In this document: piece by piece, positions 48,810 through 57,419 of the stretch
Layout of the letters: each line of letters opens with the position of its first letter
How positions within the stretch are numbered: the first letter of the stretch is position 1
Source of the DNA: Paenibacillus contaminans
Lineage (GTDB): Bacteria; Bacillota; Bacilli; Paenibacillales; NBRC-103111
Reading direction: 5' to 3'
DNA length: 64,000 bases
NCBI RefSeq assembly: GCF_003285015.1
Contig: NZ_QMFB01000020.1
Location: 88,881-152,880 of the forward strand
Position numbers and translations under genes: made by a program
The notes under the pieces: generated by a model
Seen by the model: the letters and a program-made list of their open reading frames with translations, nothing else
What the model was told of the DNA's origin: nothing
Database searches by the model: none

Positions 48810-49304
48810 TTGATAAGAATACATATTATTGGTGGTGCTGGAAGTGGTAAATCATACATAGCGGCACTATTAAGTCAAAAGCTTACGATCCCCCATTACG
48901 ATTTAGACGATATTTTTTGGGACAATGAAGTAGATGTTTATGGAGTAAAGGCTCCGGAACAACAGCGGGATCAAAAACTTAGAGAAATTGTCAGCCAAGA
49001 TTCATGGATCATAGAGGGTGTATATAGATCTTGGGTAGAACCCAGTTTTTCAGCTGCGAACAATATTATTGTTCTTATGCCCCCCTTGTCTGTTCAAGAA
49101 TCGAGAATATGGAAGAGATACGAAGAACGTATTTCAGGAGTTGTCCCAAGTAAAAAGCGGGAAACTTACGAAGGTGTCAAGAACCTTTTAGAGTGGAATA
49201 AAGAGTACAATCTTATAAAGCTTCCCCATTTCACTGCGAATTGTGGATATACAGAAAAGATAATTACTGTAAGTAATAATTTGGACGTCCTCGAATTATT
49301 TTGA
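48810..49304 (+). CDS. P-loop kinase-like protein (FlaR/AAA_18, 'DNA topology modulation' family)
   Basis: 164 residues from TTG 48810 (GGAGGG at about 4-8 nt). Walker A GGAGSGKS is at residues 8-15, followed by IPHYDLDDIFW and DSWIIEGVYRSWVEPSF, typical of adenylate-kinase-like FlaR proteins. The real substrate is not known. It is the only plus-strand gene in the 43-56 kb region apart from the small peptide gene, and it carries its own terminator. Confidence 0.85.
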   Translation: MIRIHIIGGAGSGKSYIAALLSQKLTIPHYDLDDIFWDNEVDVYGVKAPEQQRDQKLREIVSQDSWIIEGVYRSWVEPSFSAANNIIVLMPPLSVQESRIWKRYEERISGVVPSKKRETYEGVKNLLEWNKEYNLIKLPHFTANCGYTEKIITVSNNLDVLELF

Positions 49305-49341
49305 AACTAAACTTACAGATACGCTAGTGCAATCGTATCAA

Positions 49342-49370
49342 GAATGGTGCAAGAAGCTCTTGCACCATTC
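49342..49370 (+). terminator. Terminator of the P-loop kinase gene
   Basis: GAATGGTGCAAGA pairs with TCTTGCACCATTC across a 3-nt loop, followed by CATTTTCGTTT. Confidence 0.9.
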
Positions 49371-49464
49371 CATTTTCGTTTGACAGCAGGTGTATCTAAA
49401 GGGGATATTCACATTCGGAAAAGTTATCGTCTGGAGGCCGGCTTTTCGAACGCATGACCCGATC

Positions 49465-50073
49465 CTACGATTCGGAATTGCGGACCTTATCGTTATCGAA
49501 GCCTTTGAGAAAATGAGAGATTACGGTCATCGTTTCCTCCAATGACTGGCCGTCATCCGGACTTTGTGCGATCCATAAAGCAGACTCATTCAGGGCGCCT
49601 GAGAGAAAATGGGTCATGGCATCTAAAGGTACCGGCTTAAGGCAGCCTTCCCGCTGCATGAACTGCAACTGCTCGCGTAAATGCCGCATCGAGTTCTCCT
49701 CATCCATCCTGCGCCAGGCGTCCCAACCCAACACAGCCGGACCGTCAATGAGCAGAATCCGTCTGATTCGCGGCTCGACAGCTGCTGCGACAAAAGCGCG
49801 GCATCCTAGAATCAGTTGCTCCCATGGATCATCGCTTTGAGCAGCTTCCGCTTCAACCCGTTCCCCGATCTCCGTTTGAATGGACTCCAGCACAGCTTGA
49901 AACAACCCCTTCTTGCTGCCGAAATGATGGTAGAGAGCGCCTCGCGTCAGCTTGGCCTCAGCCACCATTTCCTCCATCGACGATTCCGCATACCCGCGCT
50001 CCGTAAAGTGCTTTCTGGCCACTTCAACCAGCTTGACAATCGTTTCAAACGCTTCTTCCTTGCTTCTTTTCAT
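49465..50073 (-). CDS. TetR-family regulator
   Basis: 202 residues from ATG 50073; an earlier TTG at 50112 is in frame and only a few bases past the VOC stop. The HTH is RKHFTERGYAESSMEEMVAEAKLTRGALYHHFGSKKGLFQAVLESI, and the C-terminal domain resembles the TetR_C group with WDAWRRMDEENSMRHLREQL. It lies in an operon after the VOC gene, with a near-perfect palindrome in the shared promoter region, implying autoregulation. Confidence 0.9.
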   Translation of the reverse strand: MKRSKEEAFETIVKLVEVARKHFTERGYAESSMEEMVAEAKLTRGALYHHFGSKKGLFQAVLESIQTEIGERVEAEAAQSDDPWEQLILGCRAFVAAAVEPRIRRILLIDGPAVLGWDAWRRMDEENSMRHLREQLQFMQREGCLKPVPLDAMTHFLSGALNESALWIAQSPDDGQSLEETMTVISHFLKGFDNDKVRNSES

Positions 50074-50115
50074 GCTCGCATAACGCTCCCGTTTTTCGTT
50101 ATTTCGCAACAAACT

Positions 50116-50571
50116 TCAAAAGTTTAACGGCTTTTCCGTTTCCGTCCATAACTTCTCCGTGTACTGCTCGCTATATGCGTCGGAAGGAGGGATGATTTTG
50201 ATCACATCGATCAATACGCCGTTTGGGTCGCTCGTAATAAAATGCCTTTGTCCGAACTCTTCGTTCCGGATATCGAGCTGCAGGGGAAGTTTCTCCCGGG
50301 TAATGAGCCTTTCGTACTCCGCGTCGACGTCGTCCACCTCAAAGTTGAGAATGAGTCCGTTCACCGATTGCCGGTAGGCCGCAGGAACGGTAGGATGTCC
50401 CGACATCAGGATCGCCAGCTCGAATTCCGTTTTATCATCACGCGGCAATCGCAGGCTTACATACCAATCGGCTTCGAATACGGTCTCAAATCCAAAATGA
50501 TTTCGATAAAACTCAGCGCTTGCAGCCACCTGCTCAGTCAGAATTACCGGATAGAAACTTGAAATTTTCAT
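50116..50571 (-). CDS. VOC-superfamily (glyoxalase/bleomycin-resistance-like) protein
   Basis: 151 residues from ATG 50571 (GAGGAG 8-9 nt upstream). Two beta-alpha-beta-beta-beta units: FYPVILTEQVAASAEFYRNHFGFETVFEADWYVSLRL and LILNFEVDDVDAEYERLITREKLPLQLDIRNEEFGQRHFITSDPNGVLIDVIKI. Such proteins bind or detoxify small molecules, sometimes with metal. It is the first gene of an operon with a TetR regulator, so it probably acts on the ligand of that regulator. Confidence 0.88.
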   Translation of the reverse strand: MKISSFYPVILTEQVAASAEFYRNHFGFETVFEADWYVSLRLPRDDKTEFELAILMSGHPTVPAAYRQSVNGLILNFEVDDVDAEYERLITREKLPLQLDIRNEEFGQRHFITSDPNGVLIDVIKIIPPSDAYSEQYTEKLWTETEKPLNF

Positions 50572-50608
50572 ATCGTGTTCTCCTCTGCTTGATAATAACC
50601 CGATTTTA

Positions 50609-50629
50609 ACATACATACTGTATGTATGT
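50609..50629. promoter_or_regulatory. TetR operator palindrome
   Basis: Arms ACATACATAC and GTATGTATGT flank a single central base, giving a 21-bp near-perfect palindrome 38 bp upstream of the VOC start. This is a textbook position for repression by the TetR protein encoded downstream. Confidence 0.75.
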
Positions 50630-50833
50630 AAATATAAGCTAGGATTTATTAATTTCTACGTAAAAAAACAAAGAGGACGTATTCTACTAGCAGTCACCGT
50701 CGTGCCGCTAAACAAAGGTACGCGTAAGTGAATTCAATCTTAATCTCGGTTAATCGGAAACTGCTCCCCGTTTAACCAAGGAAATCCCTTCGTTTCATTT
50801 CCTAAATGATCAAATTGCCCGTTAACGCAACAA

Positions 50834-50865
50834 CCCCCGCCTATACGCTCCGGTATAGGCGGGGG
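50834..50865. terminator. Strong GC hairpin downstream of the YjcZ-like gene
   Basis: CCCCCGCCTATAC / GGTATAGGCGGGGG around a 5-nt loop. There is no long T-run on either side, so the terminator role is probable rather than certain. The rest of 50630-50911 has no gene. Confidence 0.6.
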
Positions 50866-50911
50866 CTTGCGATCGCGGTTCAACTGTATGGAGATTAAAA
50901 TGTCGGCCAAA

Positions 50912-51268
50912 TCAGAGCCCGCGGGCACGGGAAACGATGACCAGCAGAATGAACAATACAAGGATAACGCCTGTCGTCGTATACCCTCCGCCGCATGATT
51001 TAGGCGGGCAATGGTGATGATGGTGATGATGATACGGTTTAGCGTACACTGGAGCAGCTGCGACCGGTGCTTGATAAGTCGGCATTGCCATAGGAGCCTG
51101 ATAGGTAGGCATTGCCACGGGAGCTTGATAGGTCGGCATTGCGCCGGTAAAAGGCTTCGACATTTCGAATACGTTGTTGTGGTCGAACTCGTATACGTTC
51201 ACTTGCTGCTGTGCCGGCCCTTGAACGATTTGCTGAGTAGATATTTTCTGATGATATCCTTTTTCCAA
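50912..51268 (-). CDS. YjcZ-like small sporulation membrane protein with His-rich and repeat region
   Basis: 118 residues from TTG 51268 (AGGAGG about 9-10 nt upstream). The C-terminus GGGYTTTGVILVLFILLVIVSRA is a single hydrophobic segment of the YjcZ/SscA sporulation peptide type. The middle has three 9-residue repeats (MPTYQAPVA, MPTYQAPMA, MPTYQAPVA) and a run of seven His followed by CPPKSCGGG. A spore coat or assembly role is inferred from family. The His and Cys residues could bind metal. Confidence 0.75.
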   Translation of the reverse strand: MEKGYHQKISTQQIVQGPAQQQVNVYEFDHNNVFEMSKPFTGAMPTYQAPVAMPTYQAPMAMPTYQAPVAAAPVYAKPYHHHHHHHCPPKSCGGGYTTTGVILVLFILLVIVSRARGL

Positions 51269-51437
51269 GTGGTTCGCACCTCCTAGACATTTTGAATACA
51301 TCAACAGTCTATGGGTTTTCATCAGGTGCAAACACGGTGTTTACCCAGAAGCCGAAAAATAGTCTTTTGCCCAGCCGGACCACGCAGTGACGCGGCTTTT
51401 CGGCCCTTCAAGACAAAGCCCGCCTATTAATGGACGA

Positions 51438-51470
51438 ATGCTCCGGGGTATTCGTCTCCCCCCGGAGCAT
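51438..51470 (-). terminator. Terminator of the glyoxalase-II-like gene
   Basis: ATGCTCCGGGG/CCCCGGAGCAT stem 12 bp past the stop at 51482; no long T-tract. Confidence 0.65.
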
Positions 51471-51481
51471 CCGCATTCATC

Positions 51482-52108
51482 CTATACGTATGGATTATTG
51501 TCCCGTTCGTAACCGATCGTCGTACGCGGCCCGTGACCCGGGTAGACGATTACCCCGTCGTCCAGCGTGAACAGTTTCTCGTGGATGGAGTCGTACAAAA
51601 CGTCCGCATTTCCACCCGGCAGATCGGTCCGCCCGACCGATTGGCGGAACAGCACGTCGCCCCCGAACAAATGGTTGTCCATCAGAAAGCTGACGCTCCC
51701 CGGGGAATGGCCCGGCGTATGCATCACCTTAAACGTCGTGCCGATCAAGTTAAGCGTCATCCTGTCGTCGAGCGCGTATTCCGCAGGATCCGAGCTGATC
51801 GTCACGCCCAGCTCCGGCCATCGGAGAGAGCCGTTGCGTTTCGGATCCGTCAGCCAATCGGCCTCCAAATCGTGCAGATAAACCGGACAGCCCTTCAGCT
51901 TGCGAATCTCGTCCACTCCGCCGATATGGTCGAAATGAGCGTGCGTCAGCAAAATCGCCTCGATCTCCAAGCCGTCCAGCTTGCGGATAAGCGAAGCCGG
52001 GTTCATGCCCGGATCGATAATGATCGCCTTCTTGGTCTCTTCATTGGTCAGCAGGTATGCATTCGTCTGCACGGGACCGAGTACAAAAGATTGGATGGTT
52101 ATCGCCAT
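51482..52108 (-). CDS. Metallo-beta-lactamase-fold hydrolase (glyoxalase II-like)
   Basis: 208 residues. Metal-binding motif THAHFDH (HxHxDH) at about residues 76-82, a later His in VMHTPGHSPGSVSF, Asp in FGGDVLF, and the final His in YPGHGPRTTIGYE, as in YcbL/GloB-type enzymes. These hydrolyse thioesters such as S-lactoyl-thiols. GAGGGG precedes the ATG. A thioredoxin-like gene lies upstream on the same strand, 74 bp away, and may be cotranscribed. Confidence 0.92.
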   Translation of the reverse strand: MAITIQSFVLGPVQTNAYLLTNEETKKAIIIDPGMNPASLIRKLDGLEIEAILLTHAHFDHIGGVDEIRKLKGCPVYLHDLEADWLTDPKRNGSLRWPELGVTISSDPAEYALDDRMTLNLIGTTFKVMHTPGHSPGSVSFLMDNHLFGGDVLFRQSVGRTDLPGGNADVLYDSIHEKLFTLDDGVIVYPGHGPRTTIGYERDNNPYV

Positions 52109-52182
52109 ATTGTCCCCTCATTTCGCGGCAAACGCCCGCAGGATCGGCGAGCCGGTCGTAGCGGGCGTTTCTCTTATTGTTT

Positions 52183-52749
52183 TTAGAACGATGCGATCAG
52201 CTCGCGCAGCTCCTGCACGATCACCTTCTGATAGCCGGTGCCTTCGCCGTATTGGCGCATCATTTCGGCGCGCGTTACTTGCAGCTTGTCATTGTAATCC
52301 GCCGCTTCGCGATCCGGATTCTCCTGCTTGAAAGCCGCCATGACCGCTTGCACATGCTTCGGACGCGGCCCCCATTTACCGAGCACATAACCGCCAGTAT
52401 CCGTAAAAATGACAACCGGAATCGAACGCCCGCCGTAAGTCAGAAATTGATCCATCACGTCCAGATTCTGCTCCATAACGAGCACTTCCGTCGGAATGCC
52501 ACTGTTCTCCAGCGCGCGGAACACGACCGGAATGTTGCGGACGACGTCTCCGCACCAGTCGGCGGCAAGAATGAGACAACGCAGATCGTCGCGGTTTTTG
52601 AGCGATTCGAAATAGTATTTGACGTCCTCATTCTCCCACTCGAACTTATTGTGCCAGTCGAGGAACTGCTCTTGATTTTTCTCCATCGAATCGATAAATT
52701 GCTGCGGCTTGAGGCCGGTGCCAAGCTTGCTCGCTAAATCTTTTGCCAT
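52183..52749 (-). CDS. Thioredoxin-like family protein with single active-site Cys
   Basis: 188 residues. The central part LRCLILAADWCGDVVRNIPVVFRALE is the thioredoxin-fold active-site helix, but CGDV replaces CGPC, leaving one Cys. GRSIPVVIFTDTGGYVLGKWG is the cis-Pro and following strand. This is a recognised Bacillales family of unknown redox partner. ATG after AGGAGG. A classical disulfide reductase is unlikely because the resolving Cys is missing. Confidence 0.87.
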   Translation of the reverse strand: MAKDLASKLGTGLKPQQFIDSMEKNQEQFLDWHNKFEWENEDVKYYFESLKNRDDLRCLILAADWCGDVVRNIPVVFRALENSGIPTEVLVMEQNLDVMDQFLTYGGRSIPVVIFTDTGGYVLGKWGPRPKHVQAVMAAFKQENPDREAADYNDKLQVTRAEMMRQYGEGTGYQKVIVQELRELIASF

Positions 52750-52821
52750 CGAAATGACCTCCTGAAATGGTAGTTGTATGATTGCCTGCGCTAAGCATAA
52801 ACGGCGAATCTTCGCCGTTCC

Positions 52822-53928
52822 TTAAGCCGATTGACTCGGGGTGCTGTGATCCTGCAGAAGCTTCACGATGGTGCGCACCTCTTCTGAAGACAATGCATGC
52901 TTAGACTTATGCGATTGTATCGCCTGAACAAGACCGTCAAGCTTGACGGTTACGAAAGCCGGAGCGCTGCCGTTCAACTCGCAATGCGGATTGGAGAAGC
53001 ATAAAATGCCGACGACATCGGCGTTCAGCTTATTCCCGCGAAGCAGCTCCTTCAGCACGTACTCGTGACGGTAAAGCAAAGCGGTCGGGTCCTCTTGGTG
53101 ACCGTCACCGCGCTCGGCTCCCTTATCGGTAAAGCGGATGCGGCCTTCCCAGTTTTTCGTCTCGATATGAAAAATGCCGTTCGGTCCGACGATCAAGTGG
53201 TCGATCTCCTGCGCGCCGGTTCTGGCTTTGACATGTCTGCCGTTCAGCACCTTATACTCGCTGCCGAGCGTCTGGAGCTTCTCCGCCGTATGCTTCTCGC
53301 CTACGTAACCGTGTCCTTGCCCGGACTTCTTGCTGCGCTTCGCCATAAAAACTTTGTAAGCGACATACAGAACGGTCAAGCCGACGGACACCCAAATAAA
53401 CGGCATCACATACGGTGCGGCTTTCTCGTCGACATGCTCCCAGTTTTCGCCGACGCTTTTGCCGAGCCAAACGAAGAGAATCGACCAAGGAATGACGGCC
53501 AGCGTCGTCAGCAGCGTAAAACGGCTAAGCGGCATCCGCGCCAAACCTGCCGGGACGGAAATCGCATGACGAACGACAGGGATAAATCTCGCCGTAAAAA
53601 TAACGCCTGTTCCATATTTGTTAAACCAATTTTCCGCTACGTCGATATGATGCTTCCGGATCAGTATGTACTTGCCGTACCGTTCCAGCACGGGCCTTCC
53701 GCCATAACGGCCTACCCAATACACGAAAATTTGCGCGACTACGCCGCCCACCGTACCGAACAGAACGGCCTCAAAAAAGTTCAAATCGCCGCGCTGCACG
53801 AGAAAGCCTGCGTAAGCCAGAACAATCTCGCTCGGAATGACCTCGATCATCAAGCCGAGCATCACGCCCCAACCGCCAAGCTTGGTCAGGAACATGAGTA
53901 TTTCATGAATCAGCTCGCCCATCTCCAC
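52822..53928 (-). CDS. DedA (VTT) membrane protein fused to a NERD domain
   Basis: 368 residues. Residues 1-195 form a DedA/VTT membrane protein: VIPSEIVLAYAGFLVQRGDLNFFEAVLFGTVGGVVAQIFVYWVGRYGGRPVLERYGKY, then FTARFIPVVRHAISVPAGLARM with the two conserved Arg. After a Lys-rich hinge (KRSKKSGQGHGYVGEKHTAEKLQ), residues 215-330 are a NERD domain: GAQEIDHLIVGPNGIFHIETKNWEG, the nuclease-related core. DedA proteins move undecaprenyl-phosphate or other lipids. The fusion of the two is uncommon to my knowledge. GGTGGAG lies before the ATG; monocistronic. Confidence 0.9.
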   Translation of the reverse strand: MEMGELIHEILMFLTKLGGWGVMLGLMIEVIPSEIVLAYAGFLVQRGDLNFFEAVLFGTVGGVVAQIFVYWVGRYGGRPVLERYGKYILIRKHHIDVAENWFNKYGTGVIFTARFIPVVRHAISVPAGLARMPLSRFTLLTTLAVIPWSILFVWLGKSVGENWEHVDEKAAPYVMPFIWVSVGLTVLYVAYKVFMAKRSKKSGQGHGYVGEKHTAEKLQTLGSEYKVLNGRHVKARTGAQEIDHLIVGPNGIFHIETKNWEGRIRFTDKGAERGDGHQEDPTALLYRHEYVLKELLRGNKLNADVVGILCFSNPHCELNGSAPAFVTVKLDGLVQAIQSHKSKHALSSEEVRTIVKLLQDHSTPSQSA

Positions 53929-54096
53929 CCTACTTTCCTACCGTTTTGCTCGCTCTTCCCTCCCTGTATTCTACCACAAGTAAGCCCTCCCTCAAAACGG
54001 CGGAATACGGTTTCGATTCATTAGCGGTCCGGGCTCGATTTCGGCGAACCGCGCTTGATTCATGCCAACATGCACCCTTGCGTCCATCATTCGCGG

Positions 54097-56448
54097 CTAT
54101 GCCCCCGATTCGAACGATTCCAAGCTATGGCCTGCTGCCGGCAGCTCGATGCGAACGCGTACGCCTTTGCCCGGACTTGTTTGAAGCTTCATCCTCCCGT
54201 TCAGGTGGAAAATGCGGCTTTTAATCTGCTCGACGCCCATTCCGCCGGATCCGACGTCCTTAGCCTTAACCTGCGATTCGTCGAACCCGACTCCGTCATC
54301 CTCGTAAACGAGCAGCAAGCCCTTATCGCTTGCAGACAGACGGATGCGGACGTTGTCCGCTTCGGCGTGCTTTTTGGCGTTCGTAATGAGCTCTTGGACG
54401 ATTCGAAAAAGATGCTTTTTCGTTTCCATCGGAAGCTCTTCGATCTGCTCGTCCTGTTCGGCTTGAAAATGCAGCGCGGTTTTGCAAGTATAACTCTCCC
54501 GCTCTATAAGCTTCTCGATCGTTCGCACGAGTCCGATTTCCTTCAGCAAATACGGATGCAGCTCGAAGCAGCTTTCCCGCAGCGTCATATTGATCGTTTC
54601 GATATATTCGATGAAGCCGTTCATTTGCTTGACCGCTTCGTCGGTTAGTCCGTACTTGTCCATAAACGTGCGGAGCCGTCTTTTGAGGAAAAACAAATCC
54701 TGCAGCGTCGAGTCGTGAAGATCGGCCGCAATGCGCTGACGCTCCTTCTCCTGCAGCTCGAACGAAAGCTTGCGGAACCAGGCGAACTCCTTCGCCACCT
54801 TCTCGTCCTGAATTTGCGAAGCCATCTGCTGCAGCTTCATCATCAGTTCGCGAATAAGGTAGACGTTCTCGAGGCTCACCGCCAAATACGAAATAATCAT
54901 ATTCAGCCACTGCAGCTCCTCCGCCCCCAGCAGCGTCCCCGTCCTTTTCTTCGTCATAATCAGGCAGCACGAATACTTGTCATTGCGGACGATTTCAAAG
55001 CAGGTATAATCGGGATGCTCGAGCGTATCCGCCGTCACCAGCCGTTCGACCGTGTCCGTATCGATCTCTCCCTCGCTGATGACCTCCATCATTTCCCTAT
55101 ATTTAAAAACGACGGCTCCGCCGTACACATCCAGCGTCCGGACGATATCGACCAGGACGATATCCTTAATCTCGCGAAAGCTGGAAATAAACCCGAGCTT
55201 TCTGGCGATTTGCTTGATCGAATTTTGCAGCATATGCTTGCGCGGAAAAAGAACCGGCATCAGCTTATTCGTAAAATATTCGAAAGAGTAAATCGAGAAC
55301 GCCATAATCATTGTCGCGGCAATGAAGAAGAACAGGAAGCGTTCCCATGTAAATTTGGGATCGTCCAAGGTCAAAACCTTCACAATTCCGGTTATGACAA
55401 GACTCGGAACAATCGCGATTGCAACGGAAAACACGATGCGCCGCACGACGATATCGATGTCGTAAAGCTGCTTGGTCATGATAAGGTAGGCGAAGGTTAT
55501 CGGAAAAAACAGAATGAACCAGCCCATATAGAAAGGGTCTACCAAATCCATATGATAAAAAATTCTAGGGATAAACGAGAACATTGCGATTGGTAAAAAC
55601 GACACAAATAAAGAAGCCCATACCGTTTTAATTATTGTAGATAAATAACTTTTCACCTTACGGTATTTGATAAACATTGAGGTTAGAATGAACAAATTAA
55701 TTGTAATCCCCGATATAAAAATCAGCATAGTCAATGTTGTAATGTATTTGTGTATGTAATAAGTCGCCTCGGTGGGAACATACAGATTCAATTCTATTGC
55801 AAAGCATAGAGCGCTGATCAAATATAAATACTTAAAATTGTTAACGGGTAACTGAATTCCCCCTTTTTCTTTGAAGAAAATGATTAGAAAATGCAAAAAT
55901 GCAATAGGCAGCAATTGCATAGAAACGCCCATCAGCACTCTCGCGAGCTCGTCTCCTCTCATCGAACCGCATAGCGATATAAAAATGACAGCGGTATTGA
56001 AAAAGACCAATGAAAGGTATCGGGCAGAGATAGAGTCGGCTGTTTTTCTATACAAAAGGAAAGCAATTACCAGAGTGATAGCTTCTCCAGATAAAGCAAA
56101 TAGATCAATAGCTGAAATTTTAGGAATATTTTCTGTAGTTACCTCGTATGTGACCCCGTCTCTTTTATACGCTATCTTTTCAGCTTGATCGATCGTTCTA
56201 ACCTGCCTGACGCTTTTGTAATCGTCCGTATCCAGGCCATTGATCTCCGTAATGATATCGCCGATTCTCAATCCTAAATAAGGCTCTGCCATATTTCTGG
56301 TGTCAAGCTCGTTAATCACCCAATTACCATTACCATCTCTTTGTAGGTTAATACCTAAAACGGGGAAACTAAACATGAGATACATAATCCATATTTGAAT
56401 GCCGATAAATGCCGACAAACTAAATCTAGTAAATATTTTACTTCTCAA
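54097..56448 (-). CDS. ComP-like sensor histidine kinase with PDZ-like insert (HisKA_3)
   Basis: 783 residues. One N-terminal helix is followed by a PDZ-like extracellular segment (YLGLRIGDIITEINGLDTDDYKSVRQVRTIDQAEKIAYKRDGVTYEV, about 55-100), then about eight more membrane helices (to about 400), a GAF-like region, a HisKA_3 domain with phospho-acceptor His578 in RIAADLHDSTLQDLF, and a HATPase domain (IVQELITNAKKHAEAD, VYEDDGVGFD, GSGGMGVEQIKSRI). This is the plan of ComP, the ComX pheromone sensor. No ComA/DegU-type regulator adjoins it. It is divergent from the 63-codon gene at 56524. Confidence 0.87.
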   Translation of the reverse strand: MRSKIFTRFSLSAFIGIQIWIMYLMFSFPVLGINLQRDGNGNWVINELDTRNMAEPYLGLRIGDIITEINGLDTDDYKSVRQVRTIDQAEKIAYKRDGVTYEVTTENIPKISAIDLFALSGEAITLVIAFLLYRKTADSISARYLSLVFFNTAVIFISLCGSMRGDELARVLMGVSMQLLPIAFLHFLIIFFKEKGGIQLPVNNFKYLYLISALCFAIELNLYVPTEATYYIHKYITTLTMLIFISGITINLFILTSMFIKYRKVKSYLSTIIKTVWASLFVSFLPIAMFSFIPRIFYHMDLVDPFYMGWFILFFPITFAYLIMTKQLYDIDIVVRRIVFSVAIAIVPSLVITGIVKVLTLDDPKFTWERFLFFFIAATMIMAFSIYSFEYFTNKLMPVLFPRKHMLQNSIKQIARKLGFISSFREIKDIVLVDIVRTLDVYGGAVVFKYREMMEVISEGEIDTDTVERLVTADTLEHPDYTCFEIVRNDKYSCCLIMTKKRTGTLLGAEELQWLNMIISYLAVSLENVYLIRELMMKLQQMASQIQDEKVAKEFAWFRKLSFELQEKERQRIAADLHDSTLQDLFFLKRRLRTFMDKYGLTDEAVKQMNGFIEYIETINMTLRESCFELHPYLLKEIGLVRTIEKLIERESYTCKTALHFQAEQDEQIEELPMETKKHLFRIVQELITNAKKHAEADNVRIRLSASDKGLLLVYEDDGVGFDESQVKAKDVGSGGMGVEQIKSRIFHLNGRMKLQTSPGKGVRVRIELPAAGHSLESFESGA

Positions 56449-56523
56449 GGAAATACCCCCTTACTTTCTAATTATTAATGGTGTAAAATAATTATTGAAT
56501 AATATGGAAGGTAAGGTGATATC

Positions 56524-56715
56524 ATGCAGTTAGTCATTCATTCAGCTGGACTACGCAATGCCGTTAAGCATCTCAAAAAGTCTTCCGCAAGCCCTTCCTC
56601 TTTAAGCTCCTTTGGCTTGTCCCGTATGGAAGAAAGCGCTGTTGCAGATTCCTTCAAACAAGATGAGAACAACAAGAAGCCGAATCAAGCGGTTGCGAAA
56701 TTGTACTGGATGTAA
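56524..56715 (+). CDS. 63-residue peptide gene divergent from the ComP-like kinase
   Basis: AAGGTAAGGTGAT precedes ATG 56524 at proper spacing, and a strong terminator follows 31 bp after the stop, so this is very likely an expressed gene. The N-terminal half is amphipathic and basic (VIHSAGLRNAVKHLKKSS), the middle Ser-rich, and the C-terminus ends AVAKLYWM with a lone Trp. I recognise no family. The start is 75 bp from the kinase start on the other strand. A signalling-peptide role is inference from position, size and the C-terminal Trp. No comQ-like prenyltransferase is nearby. Confidence 0.65.
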   Translation: MQLVIHSAGLRNAVKHLKKSSASPSSLSSFGLSRMEESAVADSFKQDENNKKPNQAVAKLYWM

Positions 56716-56746
56716 ATACATATTCAATATTTTACCAAATTAAAAA

Positions 56747-56797
56747 GAGATTGTATATCGAGTTAATCATTAACTCCCTATACAATCTCTCTTTTTT
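56747..56797 (+). terminator. Terminator of the 63-residue peptide gene
   Basis: AGAGATTGTATA pairs with TATACAATCTCT around an inner GAGTTAAT/ATTAACTC hairpin, followed by CTTTTTT. Confidence 0.9.
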
Positions 56798-56917
56798 AAT
56801 AGTTTTTATTTAAAACTATTCCACTCAGTCTTCGTGACGGGAGATTTTGTTGTTGAAACATCTCTTTAACATTCGTCGTTAGTAACGGTAGGACTTTATA
56901 TAAAGGGGGCGGATTGA

Positions 56918-57283
56918 ATGCGCAAAATTACGCTTTTGATCGTCGGGGTGATATTCATATGTATGATCTCTGCGTGCAGCTCGAAAAAAACGAAAATGGG
57001 GAATGCATCAAGTGGAGACTGGGCTTTTCACTTCGTCGTTTGGGAGGGCGATATCTATAAGTTATCGGAGGAGAAAGCTGAGGTAGAAGATTCCATTGGC
57101 CAAGTTGATAAATTCGAAAAAACGGAAGGGGTTTACTCCAAGAATTTCTCAAATCACTTCATAGCAGGAACAAGGATTTATAAGATCAAAGATGTGCCGA
57201 CAAAGGAAGCGATCGGTATGGAATCAGCAAACGGATCATACGTGAAATTCAATAATCAAGGGCAATACATGGCACCGGAATAA
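56918..57283 (+). CDS. Small lipoprotein of unknown function
   Basis: 121 residues. Signal peptide and lipobox ITLLIVGVIFICMISAC with lipid-carrying Cys20, then a charged soluble domain (DWAFHFVVWEGDIYKLSEEKAEVEDSIGQVDKFEKTEGVYSKNFSNHFIAGTRIYKIKDVPTKEAIGMES). Similar small lipoproteins occur in Bacillales, but I assign no function. AAAGGGGGCGGATTG precedes the ATG. It would be anchored outside the membrane. Confidence 0.82.
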   Translation: MRKITLLIVGVIFICMISACSSKKTKMGNASSGDWAFHFVVWEGDIYKLSEEKAEVEDSIGQVDKFEKTEGVYSKNFSNHFIAGTRIYKIKDVPTKEAIGMESANGSYVKFNNQGQYMAPE

Positions 57284-57419
57284 ACTTGAATAAAATGGCA
57301 ATATTTTTCCATCAAACATTTGATACGGGAACTGCAAGCTCCAATTTTTAGCCCAACCGGCCCTCTTAGCCCCGTTTATCCTTGTACGGATCGACAACAA
57401 GCAAAACCGGTTCACCCGG

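Noticed and set aside
56524..56715. comX
   Set aside because: It is divergent from the kinase rather than in a comQXPA order, no comQ is present, and the peptide has no clear ComX similarity beyond size and a C-terminal Trp.
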